DNA of 64,000 bases from Bugula neritina (taxonomy: Eukaryota > Bryozoa > Gymnolaemata > Cheilostomatida > Bugulidae), in contig OZ037767.1 of the NCBI GenBank assembly GCA_964035545.1, forward strand, positions 6,624,207 through 6,688,206, in the 5' to 3' direction. Positions 34,892 to 47,778 of the stretch are shown piece by piece (position 1 is the first letter of the stretch; the number at the start of each line of letters is the position of its first letter). The position numbers were made by a program, and so were the translations under genes. The notes beneath the pieces are model-generated. The model had not been told where the DNA came from, did no database searches, and was given only the letters and a program-made list of their open reading frames with translations.

Positions 34892-35421
34892 GATGGTATA
34901 GCATGATGTAATACTATAATGGATTACAAATATAGTTAGCTGACTTATTTCCAATCTGCCCTTCTTTATTCAATCATTCAAGTTAAGTTTTTGCAGCTGT
35001 GTAAGTTTAGAGAAGCTCTTGTTGCTATATGCATTATAGGAGCATTCTACAGCCAAATATTGCTTTTCAAAAAAGTAAATAATAGTACAGCTGCAGTTAT
35101 GGGATTTAGAAAAATAAACTTGGATATCAGTTCACAATAGCAACTTTTCATGTCTGCAGACATGAAAAGTTGCTATTGTGAACTGATATCCAAGTTTATT
35201 TTTCTAAATCCCATAACTGCAGCTGTACTATTATTTACTTTTTTGAAAAGCAATATTTGGCTGTAGAATGCTCCTATAATGCATATAGCAACAAGAGCTT
35301 CTCTAAACTTACACAGCTGCAAAAACTTAACTTGAATGATTGAATAAAGAAGGGCAGATTGGAAATAAGTCAGCTAACTATATTTGTAATCCATTATAGT
35401 ATTACATCATGCTATACCATC
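34892..35421. repeat. Perfect 530-bp palindrome (two 265-bp arms, no spacer)
   Basis: The left arm, 34892-35156, is repeated exactly in reverse complement at 35157-35421, with the centre at CATGTCTG/CAGACATG. The next base pair on the outside (34891 and 35422) no longer matches. The single-arm sequence exists without the inverted partner at 31860-32090 and 37850-38120, so the palindrome is a local inverted duplication or an assembly fold-back. Confidence 0.9.
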
Positions 35422-35479
35422 TATGGTAAATATCTCCCTATTCAAATCTATTATTATTCCACTAATTATAGCTTCCAAT

Positions 35480-36870
35480 CAATAATGAGCATAAAAATTA
35501 GCTAACTATACTGCTGCTTTGAAGTCATTCTGCAATACCTGAAAAAGTTTGATGCACAGTGCTATTGTATTGATTATAAACAGTGGCAAGTAGCGTGCAT
35601 TTGTCATGAATGACAATGGTTGGCGTCTTCAAACAAAAGATACAGCGCCTTTAAAGTCTTTGTTGAAGAACATATAGATTTTTGGTAATGTGCAAGAAAT
35701 GGCCAGCATAGGCAGTTTGAATCTTGAGTTGAACAATTTTTAGAGAAAATCGCCCAGTTTCATATAGAGTGTCAAATAATCAAAAATTCATTCTTTATTG
35801 TATTCCATATATTCACAATAAAATATCTAACCACTATTCTTCCTCATATGCTCACAACAAGCTCTCATAGGTCTATATTCTGCTCTGATATCTTAATTAC
35901 TCATGTTCTTAGGTTTATTACTTGTCTCATACTATTATCATTTCTTTCCATTATACCTTCTCTCTCTGCTATGCCCAGTACTCAGCTTCATACATCTATT
36001 CTGCATTTCCACACCTCTTTTTATTTTGCTCTGTTATAGTCATTATTCGTTCTCCTATTGCTATTATTATTACCTGCATATTACCCATATTATTCTGATG
36101 CTGCAGTATTTGTGTACATGTCACAATGATATTTGAGTAGTACAAGTATATGTCTACTATATGCTGAGGAATAGGCTAAACCAATGTCAAAACTTGTGTG
36201 GTTAACTATAAGGACACAAATAATAATAATGGTTGTTAAGTGAGTGAAAACCTGTGGTCATTATTCAATTACATGTACAGCACCCAAGTGAGTGAGCAAG
36301 CTATATATTGAAAGTGTGGCAACTATATTTTTATGTTCATCAAGTACAAAAGGTTTCTAAAAACATAAAACTATATTCACTGTAAATATTAATATTAAAA
36401 TAGTGAAAGGTGAAAGGTGACCATTAATATTATAATATAAAAATTACAATGTATAAAGTATGAATAATAAAAATCATATTTTAAGAGCATTTATATGCTG
36501 ATGCTAGCCATAGTGGTAAATAGAAATAATATAAACTTATATATGTCAAACCACGCTTTAGCAAAGCTGTAAACTTGAATTAGCATCTATTTTCAATTTT
36601 TTTATAAAAGTCTATTAACTTACATTGTTTTTTATTTGTTTTATTTTTATACTTCCAATACTCTCATAAAATAGATTCGATTTGGGTCAATTTATAATTA
36701 TTTTTTTAAATACACACTCACAGTCCAAATGCAGTTTCCAACTATTTTTCGCAGCTCAGCTGCTAATGCATGCATGTGTAGGTTTTTGACTAAAACCAAT
36801 AAAATAGTAGCAAATACAACTAAATACAATCACGGTTTTTTTAATTTTGCTTAATTTCCAATGTGTTTTT
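35480..36870. repeat. Right-hand array module, copy 2
   Basis: Collinear with 32260-33700. At about 36870, where copy 1 continues into pseudogene F, this copy switches to unrelated sequence (36870-37150) with no family coding remnant. Confidence 0.65.
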
Positions 36871-37154
36871 ACTAATTTGGATCTTTGTACCGTCACTATT
36901 TATAGCTGTACTTAAAAATGTAAAAATATTTGTAGTCTGCATTTGATTCATTATATTTAGTATTTAATTAGTATTTATATCATTGAAAGATAAATTATTC
37001 AAAAGTTGACAAAAGCTTGTATATTTACTGTTGGCATGTGCATTACAATAATGTGAAATAGGCAACTGTTACTATTGCATGTACACACGTTTTTTATTTC
37101 AACTTAAGAGAAATCATGCCAATAACAGCACCAAGTACTACGTTAGCTGTAGTT

Positions 37155-37745
37155 GCCTATGTTGGCAGCTTATTGTTCGATTACCAATATATGCAATATC
37201 TGCTCATTTATAAAATAAATACTGCACAGCAGTAAAATTGAAATATATTTTATAATACTGTTGTAACAAAAAAAACTATTGATGAAAAATTAAATGGCCA
37301 ATGTAATATGTAAACTTCATAAATACATTTTGCATCAATCAATTATATGCATTTAATTACTGTTAATTGCGCAGCTTTTATAATTACATACAATTTTCAT
37401 CTCTTATCTTAAATTTATGCATCTTTAAAGTTTTTAAACCAAATGTTTAGAAAATTCAATTAAGATTTGCATGATGACTGCAAATAAAGTACCCTTGTAC
37501 AATTTTGCCTCAGCTGTTGATGCATAACATACTTTATGATTTTGATTGACGTAGTGGGGTATGAATTTGTTTAGTGATAAGTAAAAACTATATGGGCCAT
37601 CACTACTTTCTTACCACATTTACAAACTCTAGGACAAATTTAGCAGTTTTCAGCTAGGCCATACACAATGAAAAATGCAATGAAAAATCTGTGTTTTGTT
37701 GTGTTAATAATTATTAATTATTATTATTAAATAGTTTGAAGATAC
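37155..37745. repeat. Array upstream module, unit G, without a gene
   Basis: Near-identical to 34190-34760 but the adjoining coding exon is missing. Shows that a gene was deleted or replaced after the module was duplicated. Confidence 0.65.
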
Positions 37746-37839
37746 CATTTTTTAACAAGGGCTTGAATAAACAGCCCAAGTTTAATATGCAACAAGTTTA
37801 TTGACTGTACATAAACTGCCACTACTTCCTGCATATAAC

Positions 37840-38660
37840 AACAAAATGGTATACCGTGATGTAATACCATAATGGATTACAAATGTAGTTATAGCTGACG
37901 TATTTACAATCTGCCCTTCTTTATTCGATCATTCAAGTTAAGTTTTTGCAGCTGTGTAAGTTTAGAGAAGCTTTTGTTGCTATATGCATAGAAGCATTCT
38001 ACAGGCAATTATTGCTTTGGGGGGGGAGAGGAGGGAGTAAATAATAGTACAGCTGTAGTTATTTGAGTTAGAAAAATAAACTTAGATATCAAATTACAAT
38101 AGCAACTTTTTATGTCTGGGATAAATTGCCTTATTCAAATTTACATTTATATTCTAATGACTACAGTCCAATCAATAATAAGCATAAAATTGACTATAAA
38201 GTTATGCTTGAGTATAGTTATACTGCTGTTTTGAAGTTATTCTAGCATACCTTTAACAATTTAATACACAGTGTTACTGTATTGACTATAAATGGTAAAG
38301 ATTGGCATGTTTGTGCGATGAATGACAATGACTGGAATCTTCAGTGGCAAGTTACAATGCTTTTAAAGGCTCTGTTGAAGATTCTTTAGGTTTGTGGGAT
38401 TATACAGAAAATGGCCAGCATGCAGTTTGAATATTGAGTTGTGCTATTGTTATCAGGCGGCAGTTTTATATATTTCATGAAGTGCCAAATGATTAAAATC
38501 AATAATTATTGTATTTCATATGCTCATAATAAAGTATCTATAGCCATTATTCTCTTTCATATGCTGAAAAAACACTTTATAATTTGCTCTTATAATATTT
38601 TCATTGTTCATGCTCTTATATATAAGTCTTAAGTGTGTTATTTGTCTCCCACTGTTATCA
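37840..38660. repeat. Right-hand array module, copy 3 (partial)
   Basis: 37840-38120 matches the palindrome arm; a G-rich interruption (GGGGGGGGAGAGGAGGGAG) sits at 38019. 38160-38660 matches 32270-32760 and 35480-35940 with more divergence. Array similarity ends near 38660. Confidence 0.55.
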
Positions 38661-38734
38661 TTTCTTAACTGATTGCTTCTTTTGTTTTAAACAAAAAGGA
38701 TTCATGTTTTGCTTTATCTACAAATAGCCAACAT

Positions 38735-38740
38735 TTATTT
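38735..38740 (-). terminator. Poly(A) signal of the TSP1 gene
   Basis: AATAAA on the minus strand, about 215 bases past the proposed stop at 38954-38956. Confidence 0.35.
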
Positions 38741-38953
38741 TATGAACTGCCACAAAATAATAATGAAAAGCATAACAATTTGCAAACAAGGCTTGCAGTA
38801 AAATATATTACGCTTAAAGTTATAAAACAATAATTGATACATAAGATATTGTGAAATACATAATAATAGGAATAAGTATGTGTAACATATTAGAAGCTGT
38901 CCCATGCCATCTTGCTAGTCATTAATTTCAAGTTACTTCCCTCGCAGTAGCCA

Positions 38954-41900
38954 TTAATCATTGAAGCGTTTGCTATAGTCTGCAAAATAAAAATAACTAT
39001 CAATTGTCTGCTATTATATTTAATTTGACATCCGCAAACTCTTTTCTGAAACTAAAAAAAAATAACATAAGGATAAAACTGCACATGTTGTTGCTACAGA
39101 TACCTTAATACATTTTTTTATTTTTATAACGTAGGTTTTTGTTTATTAATTTTCATCATGTTCTTTTTAAAGATCAATTAAAAAATCGTTGTCTTAATAG
39201 ATACTTCTTTTGAAAACCTATAACAGAATCGTTGAAATTAAAATTTTACACCACATAATCCAGAAACTTAAGCTAGCTTAATGGTTATCACACAATGCAG
39301 TGAGTTTTGTAACGTACTAATAGGCCTATATAGTTATAGTTATTCCAATTTTTAAAAATGTCAAATAAAGTTCGAAGTTGAAATCATAAAACATATTTGC
39401 AGTTTCTAATGAAATATTTTTTGAAATTCTTTTTTATCGATTATAGAGCTAAAGTTTTAAAACTAACAAATAAATTTTTCATACCTAGCATTTGCCTGAA
39501 TGCAGTCTTAAAAGCTTCATATGCGCAAGCTTATGAATTCCAACGCTGTAAAGCTACTTTATGTCAAACTTTATTATTTGTTTTGAAAATTTAGTATAGT
39601 TTCCTCTGAGTAACTCAGTTATGGCATACCACATACACTGCCTACAGTCCTACACTAGATAAATAACTGTTCTATTACTGCAAATTACTTCATATAGCCT
39701 GGCATCACTTACTTCTGATCTCTTCTGATTTTCCGGAACAATACTTTCCATTGCATGAAGGGAAAGGCCGAGAGCAAGTTCTTGTCCTCTTCTGGATGTC
39801 AGAGTTTTGTCTACCAAAGCTTGTCCATTGTGACCAGTATGACCATTGCCCATCAACTATTTGTAAATATAATTACTTTGCGTTACAAATAACAGTTTAT
39901 AACAAATATAATAATCATTCTAAATAGTATGTACTCAAGCCTTTACTACTCAAAGAGTGGCTGCATTATAACTATTATTCATAATTACCTTTGTTATTTC
40001 ATTACTTATTATGCAATGAATGCTATACAGACAAATTTGAGTTGGGTGTGGGAGTATAGGAAAAGGCAATATTAATTACAACCAAAGTTTGTCTTTTTTT
40101 ATCTATGACTAACGCTCAGTACAGATAAATTTGTGGTTTCAATTTGCATCAACTTATGGCTGTGGTTTCATCCAATGCAACTGTTTCCAAACATAGGATG
40201 GAAAATCCATTTACACAATGCGAACTTGGAAACTCAGTAATTGGTAAGTAAGTATCCTAATTATTTATTGGAGTGACTCCATTAATATGATTTTATAATT
40301 CTTTATGCAATATTCCAAATTAAACAACTTATTTGCAGTATTATTTTCTAAAAGTATTTATATAAACTGAATTATATAAGACGTCATTTATTTTCACATT
40401 ACCTGGACAGCAGCTCAAGTAACAAGCTCGTCTTTCAGATGCAGAACCTGTACAGCCTTGTTCATTCTGCCCTGTGGCACTGCATTGTCTGTCTCGGCTT
40501 TTTGTTCCAACTCCACAGCTCTGAGAGCAGCTGGTCCAAGTGCTCCACGTGCCCCAAGCCTGTTCTGCTGAGCAATGAAATATAATATCATCAGTAAAAT
40601 ACAATGAAGTGTCATTTAATAAGCAAATAATATAGATATAAACATTAAACAATGTTATGTTTCTTAGAATAAATACAATACTGAAATATATTATATATTA
40701 TAATATATATTATATTTCAGTATATTGTATTTATTCTAAGAAACATAATTTGTTATTTAATTTATTATACAACAGATGAGATCTTTTATCGTAATAGACA
40801 TATTTATCACGGCATATTGCAGTATAATATTAAGAGGTTGGGAAATATCAAAAATTAGGACATGAGTTTGCCTAGCATACACAATAATAGAAATAGTTAT
40901 TCATAAGGAGGTCAATCAGTAAAATTAGCTACCTTGAAACAGAATTCCTGAAGACTGGTATTCCACTGGGCGATAAACAATTGGGTCCTGTTGTCTGCCA
41001 ACTGAAACAGCTGGTTCATGTTGATTAGGTACTGCTGCATGATGAGATTTTGATGGTACGTGTTGAATAGTAGCTGGTACATGTTGAGTGGGTGCTGGTT
41101 CATGTTGAATAGAAGCTGGTACTTGTTGAATAGAAGCTGGTACATATTGAACAGAAGCTGGTACATGTTGAAAAGGAGCTGGTACATGTTGAATAGTAGC
41201 TGGTACATGTTGAGTGGGTGCTGGTTCATGTTGAATAGAAGCTGGTACTTGTTGAATAGAAGCTGGTACATATTGAACAGAAGCTGGTACGTGTTGAATA
41301 GTAGCTGGTACATGTTAAACAGGAGCTGCTACATGTTGAAAAGGAGCTGATACATGTTGAATGGAAGCTGGTGCATTGTGGATGAGAGCTGGTACACGTT
41401 GAAGGGGAGCTGGTACATGTTGAGTGGGTGCTGGTGCATGTTGAATGGGATATGGTATGCGTTGACGTGGAGCTGGTGCATTGTGGGTCAAAACCGGAGC
41501 ATGATAAACTGCCATTGGTTGTTTGCTATGAATTGGTTTTGTAGTATCTGCTGCAATATAACCTAAAGCAAAGACAAGCTAATTAAAACTTACTACTTTC
41601 GTTGCAATTATTAGCATGGCAAACATATAAATAATGCATGTATTTTAGCTTAGAATGACTGCTTCGGCATATTATAGGAAAAATTATAATTTTATTTTAT
41701 TGCTTTGTACTCCTAAATATGTCTCTCAAATTGATTTAAAAATATTTTTTATTAAACTTATCATTCAACCTAGATATAATCGCGTAGCATGTTAAAGTAA
41801 CATGTTTTATCTCTTCAACTTATGTTGATAGAAAAGCTAAACTACAAATATTTTAGCCCTGTAATGCCAAAAGCATACGCACTGATTAAAATACTTTACA

Positions 41901-42633
41901 ATATATATATTGATCTAATTTTTGTATAACAATCATTAGCACTTACCAATCACAGCCAGCAGTGTCAGCAACAAAAGTTTCTTTGAAACTAAAAATAAAA
42001 TAATATTGTGTAAAGAGTGAAAAATTTTAAATAATAGCAATAAAATAAAAATTGCAAAACTGAAATTATGGAAGTGTGAGAGATAAACATAGATAATGGA
42101 TGCTTTACAGATTTTATCTAACAAGTTTATCAAAAGATCCTTTTATCATTGTATAGGTACACATAAGGGTAATCTATAATGCATGGGTACTGTATTAGCA
42201 TTTGCTGTCTAAAATTGCGATAATTTTAAATTACTTTTAATTGTTTTTCAACTTTTTGCATTTAAGTATAAGTTTGGTATAAATGCAAAATAATGGTGAA
42301 GTAAATATACTATTTAGTATAGTAAAAACAATATTTCATAAATGAACGCATATGTCTAACATGTTTTCATGTAAAATAATTATCCCAGTTTACTACTTAT
42401 AAGCATGCATGTTTAGGTAGCACAAGGTTTAGTATAAGTACTAAGAAAACTAGAAAATTATTTATTGAAATATATATATGCACTGTATTGTAACTTAAAT
42501 ATGCAACATTTTATATAAATAAATAATTAAGTAATTATATAGATAAATAAATATATACATATACATATTATATATTAACTAAAATAATTCACAATATATA
42601 CACTTTGTTATATAATATCTACAACTTACACAT
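38954..42633 (-). CDS. Secreted protein: signal peptide, heptad PA-rich repeats, two TSP1-type domains
   Basis: Six exons on the minus strand: 42630-42633 (ATG T), 41947-41988, 40933-41562, 40403-40567, 39713-39856, 38954-38979. Every intron is phase 1 and all joins agree; total 336 codons if one stop is ignored. MFSKKLLLLTLLAVIG gives a clear signal peptide. Exon 3 carries about two dozen seven-residue repeats of the type HVPASIQ. Exon 4 is a TSP1 domain (WGTWSTWTSCSQSCGVGTKS, six Cys in all). Exon 5 is a second TSP1-like domain starting WSYWSQWTS but lacking the usual CSxSC cysteines. TSP1 domains bind matrix and glycans. In exon 3, TAA at 41315-41317 replaces a CAA codon (codon 98) and would cut the protein before both TSP1 domains. 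The last exon is the least certain. The gene may be intact in other alleles. Confidence 0.68.
40655..40748. repeat. 94-bp foldback in intron 3 of the TSP1 gene
   Basis: TTATGTTTCTTAGAATAAAT at the left is mirrored by ATTTATTCTAAGAAACATAA at the right, with a TATAATATATATTAT core. It is a nearly perfect hairpin, possibly a tiny MITE. Intronic, so it would be transcribed. Confidence 0.75.
41030..41500 (-). repeat. 21-bp coding minisatellite with 126-bp higher-order period
   Basis: The unit is 21 bp, seven codons (xxPAxxQ). Six consecutive units (ATIQ, ASVQ, ASIQ, ASIQ, APTQ and APFQ variants) repeat as a 126-bp block at about 41055-41180 and 41181-41306. Because 21 is a multiple of three and the unit lacks stops in other frames, long shadow frames occur on both strands (40912-41313 minus, 41060-41350 plus). 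They are not genes. Confidence 0.85.
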
Positions 42634-42685
42634 GTTGACTCTTGAATAGAAGTTCAGTTAATGATCTTGAAGTGACTTTTCCCTT

Positions 42686-42693
42686 CTTATATA
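42686..42693 (-). promoter_or_regulatory. TATA box of the TSP1 gene
   Basis: TATATAAG on the minus strand, 53 bases upstream of the ATG. This would place transcription start near 42658 and give a very short 5'UTR. Confidence 0.5.
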
Positions 42694-42699
42694 GCAGTC

Positions 42700-43685
42700 A
42701 AATGTTGAGGCACTTTAGCTTTCAGCTTTTGAGGCATGAATTTGTAATAATAAATGCCCCTCCTTCCAATATTATAAATAAATTATTGTTTGCCAATTAT
42801 AACATAATTTTATTGGAATGTTACACAGTTATATAAGCTATTTTTACAACTAGGCCAGTTAAAATCTAGCATAAGATAGGTTGTCTTCAGTAAGATCTGC
42901 TTATATAACATTTTGCAAGGCTGTATGTGAAATTCGAAATAAAACTAATTGCGGTATTTAATTAATTAGTAATTAACATTTGTTATTATTTATATTAGTT
43001 TTATTATAATAATTATTAGATTATAGTGTCTCCTTGTGTCATCTTGTTTATGTCAATTAAAATAACTGCAATTATTTCTTCATAAAGACAATAATTTAGA
43101 AAACTGTATACTATACCAGCTTGAAATTATAGTAGTTTTTCAAGAGTTATAGTACACAAAAAGTAGCGTACAAACCTGAAAACCATGAAACTTAGTTTTA
43201 TGTTATATTTTTTTAATTTAGTGTAGGACGCATTTAGATGAACATTCTAGTGTAAAAACATGCAGTGTGTCATATTAAACTGAACACAAGCAATGCTGCC
43301 AGATTGAAGCTAGAATTTACATAGCATCTACTATGACCTTGATGACAGAGTTCACAGGAACTGTTATTGCAAACAGAAGTACAAGTTTGCTTTGCATGCT
43401 CTGTGCTTCAAATAGCTGTATCACTGCAAACAGCTATAATATAGCCTGACATTTTATTTTCTACTTTTTCTATTCACCATCAACCTGATGTACCTAATGT
43501 TCCTAAATTATTATTCATAAGGTCAATTTATTTTAACTAATTGTATAAAGTTTTACTGATGGCTCTATAGTTACATAGCTAATTGTGCTACTATATAAAC
43601 ATAATTTTGACTTTACCTTAATCAAGTATATACTATAGTATTGATATGGTAAAGTTCAATTTATAGTTTGAATGTATTTCATCAT
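42700..43685. other. Intergenic, nothing recognised
   Basis: AT-rich DNA 5' of the TSP1 gene. No frame, RNA or repeat end supported. Confidence 0.35.
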
Positions 43686-43689
43686 GCAT

Positions 43690-45595
<1,906 letters not shown>

Positions 45596-45742
45596 ATGAA
45601 GCTGTGGCCGGAAGGCGCTTCTTGTAAAGGAGAAGTGTCATTTAATTGGCCGGTGTGTTCCAACAGTAAAGACCGCAGCAGCTGGTGTGGTACCCTGGGT
45701 CATCACCGCAAAAGTGTGACATTTTGCCATGTTAGCAGCTGA
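45596..45742 (+). CDS. Small Cys-rich open frame, 48 aa, doubtful
   Basis: In a local GC-rich patch an ATG opens 48 codons (MKLWPEGASCKGEVSF, then VCSNSKDRSSWCGTLG and SVTFCHVSS) with four or five cysteines. It could be one exon of an extracellular Cys-rich protein or part of an unrecognised repeat. There is no signal peptide, and no flanking exon was identified. Reported because its composition differs from the surrounding DNA. Confidence 0.15.
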   Translation: MKLWPEGASCKGEVSFNWPVCSNSKDRSSWCGTLGHHRKSVTFCHVSS

Positions 45743-46031
45743 GCGTAGTGAAGAGAGTTATCACATCTTGGGCCATAATACAGTCACCCTCTCTATGCAA
45801 GTGTCTGTATAACTAATGACTGGGAAGCAATATGCACTCCCACAGCAATTACACGTGCAGCTAGTTCTTGCAGTATAAAAAGTAAATTGTTTTTAGATAT
45901 ATCAGCAAACTGGTGTATGTTAATCCTCATTGACTATACTCATGCATATATGAAGGAGGAATGGGAGTTGTTGAATTTAAGAAGTATAAAATGATAATAA
46001 ATCATTGGCGAAAAATCGGTCAAACGGAGAC

Positions 46032-46350
46032 TAACCCTCTAGAGCCTAGACACACTTTGTCGCACTGTAAATTGTAATGTAAAATGTCAGCCATTGTTAA
46101 TGTGTCTGGGCAGAAGTTCTCAAAATTTGCTATTGGGTACGATCTATGACACATCTCATTGGACATTTATATCCCATGAATTGACGCGAATGTCTTCCTG
46201 CACAATAGGAGCTCGCTGCAATTTTTTGAATGAAGCAGTGCTTGACTCTAACGTACCCCAATGCTGTACAGGAATTTCGGACACTTGCAAAAATAGCTGG
46301 CAATTTACATTACAGCCTATACAGTGCAACAAAATACGTCTAGGGGATTA
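46032..46350. mobile_element. MITE-like element with terminal inverted repeats, copy 2
   Basis: Ends TAACCCTCTAG and CTAGGGGATTA, and subterminal CACTTTGTCGCACTG against CAGTGCAACAAAATACG, are inverted repeats. The interior (AAAATGTCAGCCATTGTTAA, TACGATCTATGACACATCTC) matches copy 1 at 551-867. Similar length, 319 bp. The 85-codon frame inside is not conserved in copy 1. Confidence 0.65.
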
Positions 46351-46570
46351 ACTATAGGCATGGTACAGAGTAGATCTAGAAATCGTATGGTGCGTCTAGG
46401 CTGTTGATATTCTAAACGTACACTTGAATATGAGACAAGCTGTCTGGCTAGTAAACTATTATATACTTCCGTGCTTTTTACAACTACTGTAGAAGCACAT
46501 TTTCTAGCACATGCTTCATGATGATAAACCTTTATATTTGATTGCTGCTCTTTTTCTTTACTTGAAAAAA

Positions 46571-46777
46571 CTCATGCAAGTTTATAGTCACTATCCCTGT
46601 GAGAAACCCCTGTTAGAAAGGGTTTTTGTTGAAGTGGCCTAAGGACTTATTTAAATGAGGCACAGGAGCAATTATGACTGAATGCTCTTCCTAACATCAC
46701 CAATAGCCTTTGTCTGGGCTCGAACCCATGACCTTCGTGTTTACTAGGCAAACGCTCTAACCCCTAGACCACGGCTG
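46571..46777 (-). mobile_element. tRNA-derived SINE, copy 2 (better preserved)
   Basis: The minus-strand head reads GCAGCCGTGGTCTAGGGGTT (A box), CCTAGTAAAC at the anticodon loop and GGGTTCGAGCCC (B box). It is followed by the body GATGTTAGGAAGAGCATTCA. CCTAGTAAAC matches the loop of tRNA-Thr(AGT), so the head probably comes from that tRNA. CTTGAAA occurs on both sides (46561-46567, 46780-46786) as a possible 7-bp target duplication. 46351-46560 and 46790-47100 hold nothing else recognised. Confidence 0.75.
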
Positions 46778-47100
46778 CTCTTGAAAGTCATGATTAAAAG
46801 TTCTCAAACTTAAGCCGAATATTGTTAGAAATGGTTCAGCCTAGTCTGAGAAACAAAAGCATACTTTACATGAGTAGACAATTACCTACACAAGCAATGG
46901 CAAACATAATAAATGATTGAAAATATCATTCTTGTTTTCGTGAAACTTATTGCCTCAGTAATAATCAAATTGCATAAGGAGTATGATTTAAGCATGGTGA
47001 TACTGCTATTAACTAATCTTGCAGGTTTACATAGTAATAAAATTATAGTTAATTTTTTCATTTCACAACTGCGGCCAATTTATATATATTTATACACTGG

Positions 47101-47184
47101 GTGTGTGTGCGTGTGTGCGTGTGTGCGTGTGTGCGTGTGTGCGTGTGTGCGTGTGTGCGTGTGTGCGTGTGTGCGTGTGTGCGT
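47101..47184. repeat. (GTGTGTGC)n microsatellite
   Basis: About ten 8-bp units with a degraded tail to 47225. The adjoining open frame is a shadow of the repeat. Confidence 0.9.
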
Positions 47185-47225
47185 ACTCTGCGTACTGTGC
47201 ATACTGTGTGTGTGAGTGTGTGTAC

Positions 47226-47778
47226 TAGCTGTCCCGTTGCTACAACAGACGCTAATTTGTTTATTAAAACAACTTGAATTTGATTGAATTGTCAGTGAAT
47301 ATCTCAGTTTTCTACGTTAATCAATTAGACTGCAGTACAACATGGTAGGCTACTAGATCTACAAAAATGATTTTCTCTACTCGATAATCTTTTGTTCATT
47401 AAGATGTATTTCTTACAATAAGAATGTAGAGACGTAAAATGTTACTATACGATAAACATTAAATCAGAGTATATAGAGAAGCACTAATCAATAAATGTTC
47501 CTCACTATAGTATAGATAGCAAACAACACTTGATACAGACAATACACTAAACCAAGTGTTATAATTGAGTTGCTTGCTCACATCATTAAGCATTAGAGTC
47601 TGAATAATATTTGCTCATTTTTGGCCTTTTTACACTAAACAATTTCTATTCAGTGTACAACTCTATATTATTCTTTTAAAGAATGGCACAAAAACATAAT
47701 CACCTAAAATACAATGATACTATAATTATGAACAATTCAGGGAGTAAATAAGCTTAATTACTAGTTTCAAATGCCGGC
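47226..47778. other. 3' flank of the F-type lectin gene, nothing recognised
   Basis: AT-rich, no conserved frame. It must contain the 3'UTR of the gene at 47779-50398, but no canonical AATAAA was found near the stop. Confidence 0.3.

Noticed and set aside
32678-36136. Open frames of 63-110 codons in the right-hand modules
   Set aside because: The two module copies disrupt each other's frame by indels, so there is no coding constraint.
40912-41350. Repetitive frames MYQLLFN (minus) and MLNRSWY (plus)
   Set aside because: Wrong frames of the 21-bp coding minisatellite; the splice phases require the HVPASIQ frame.
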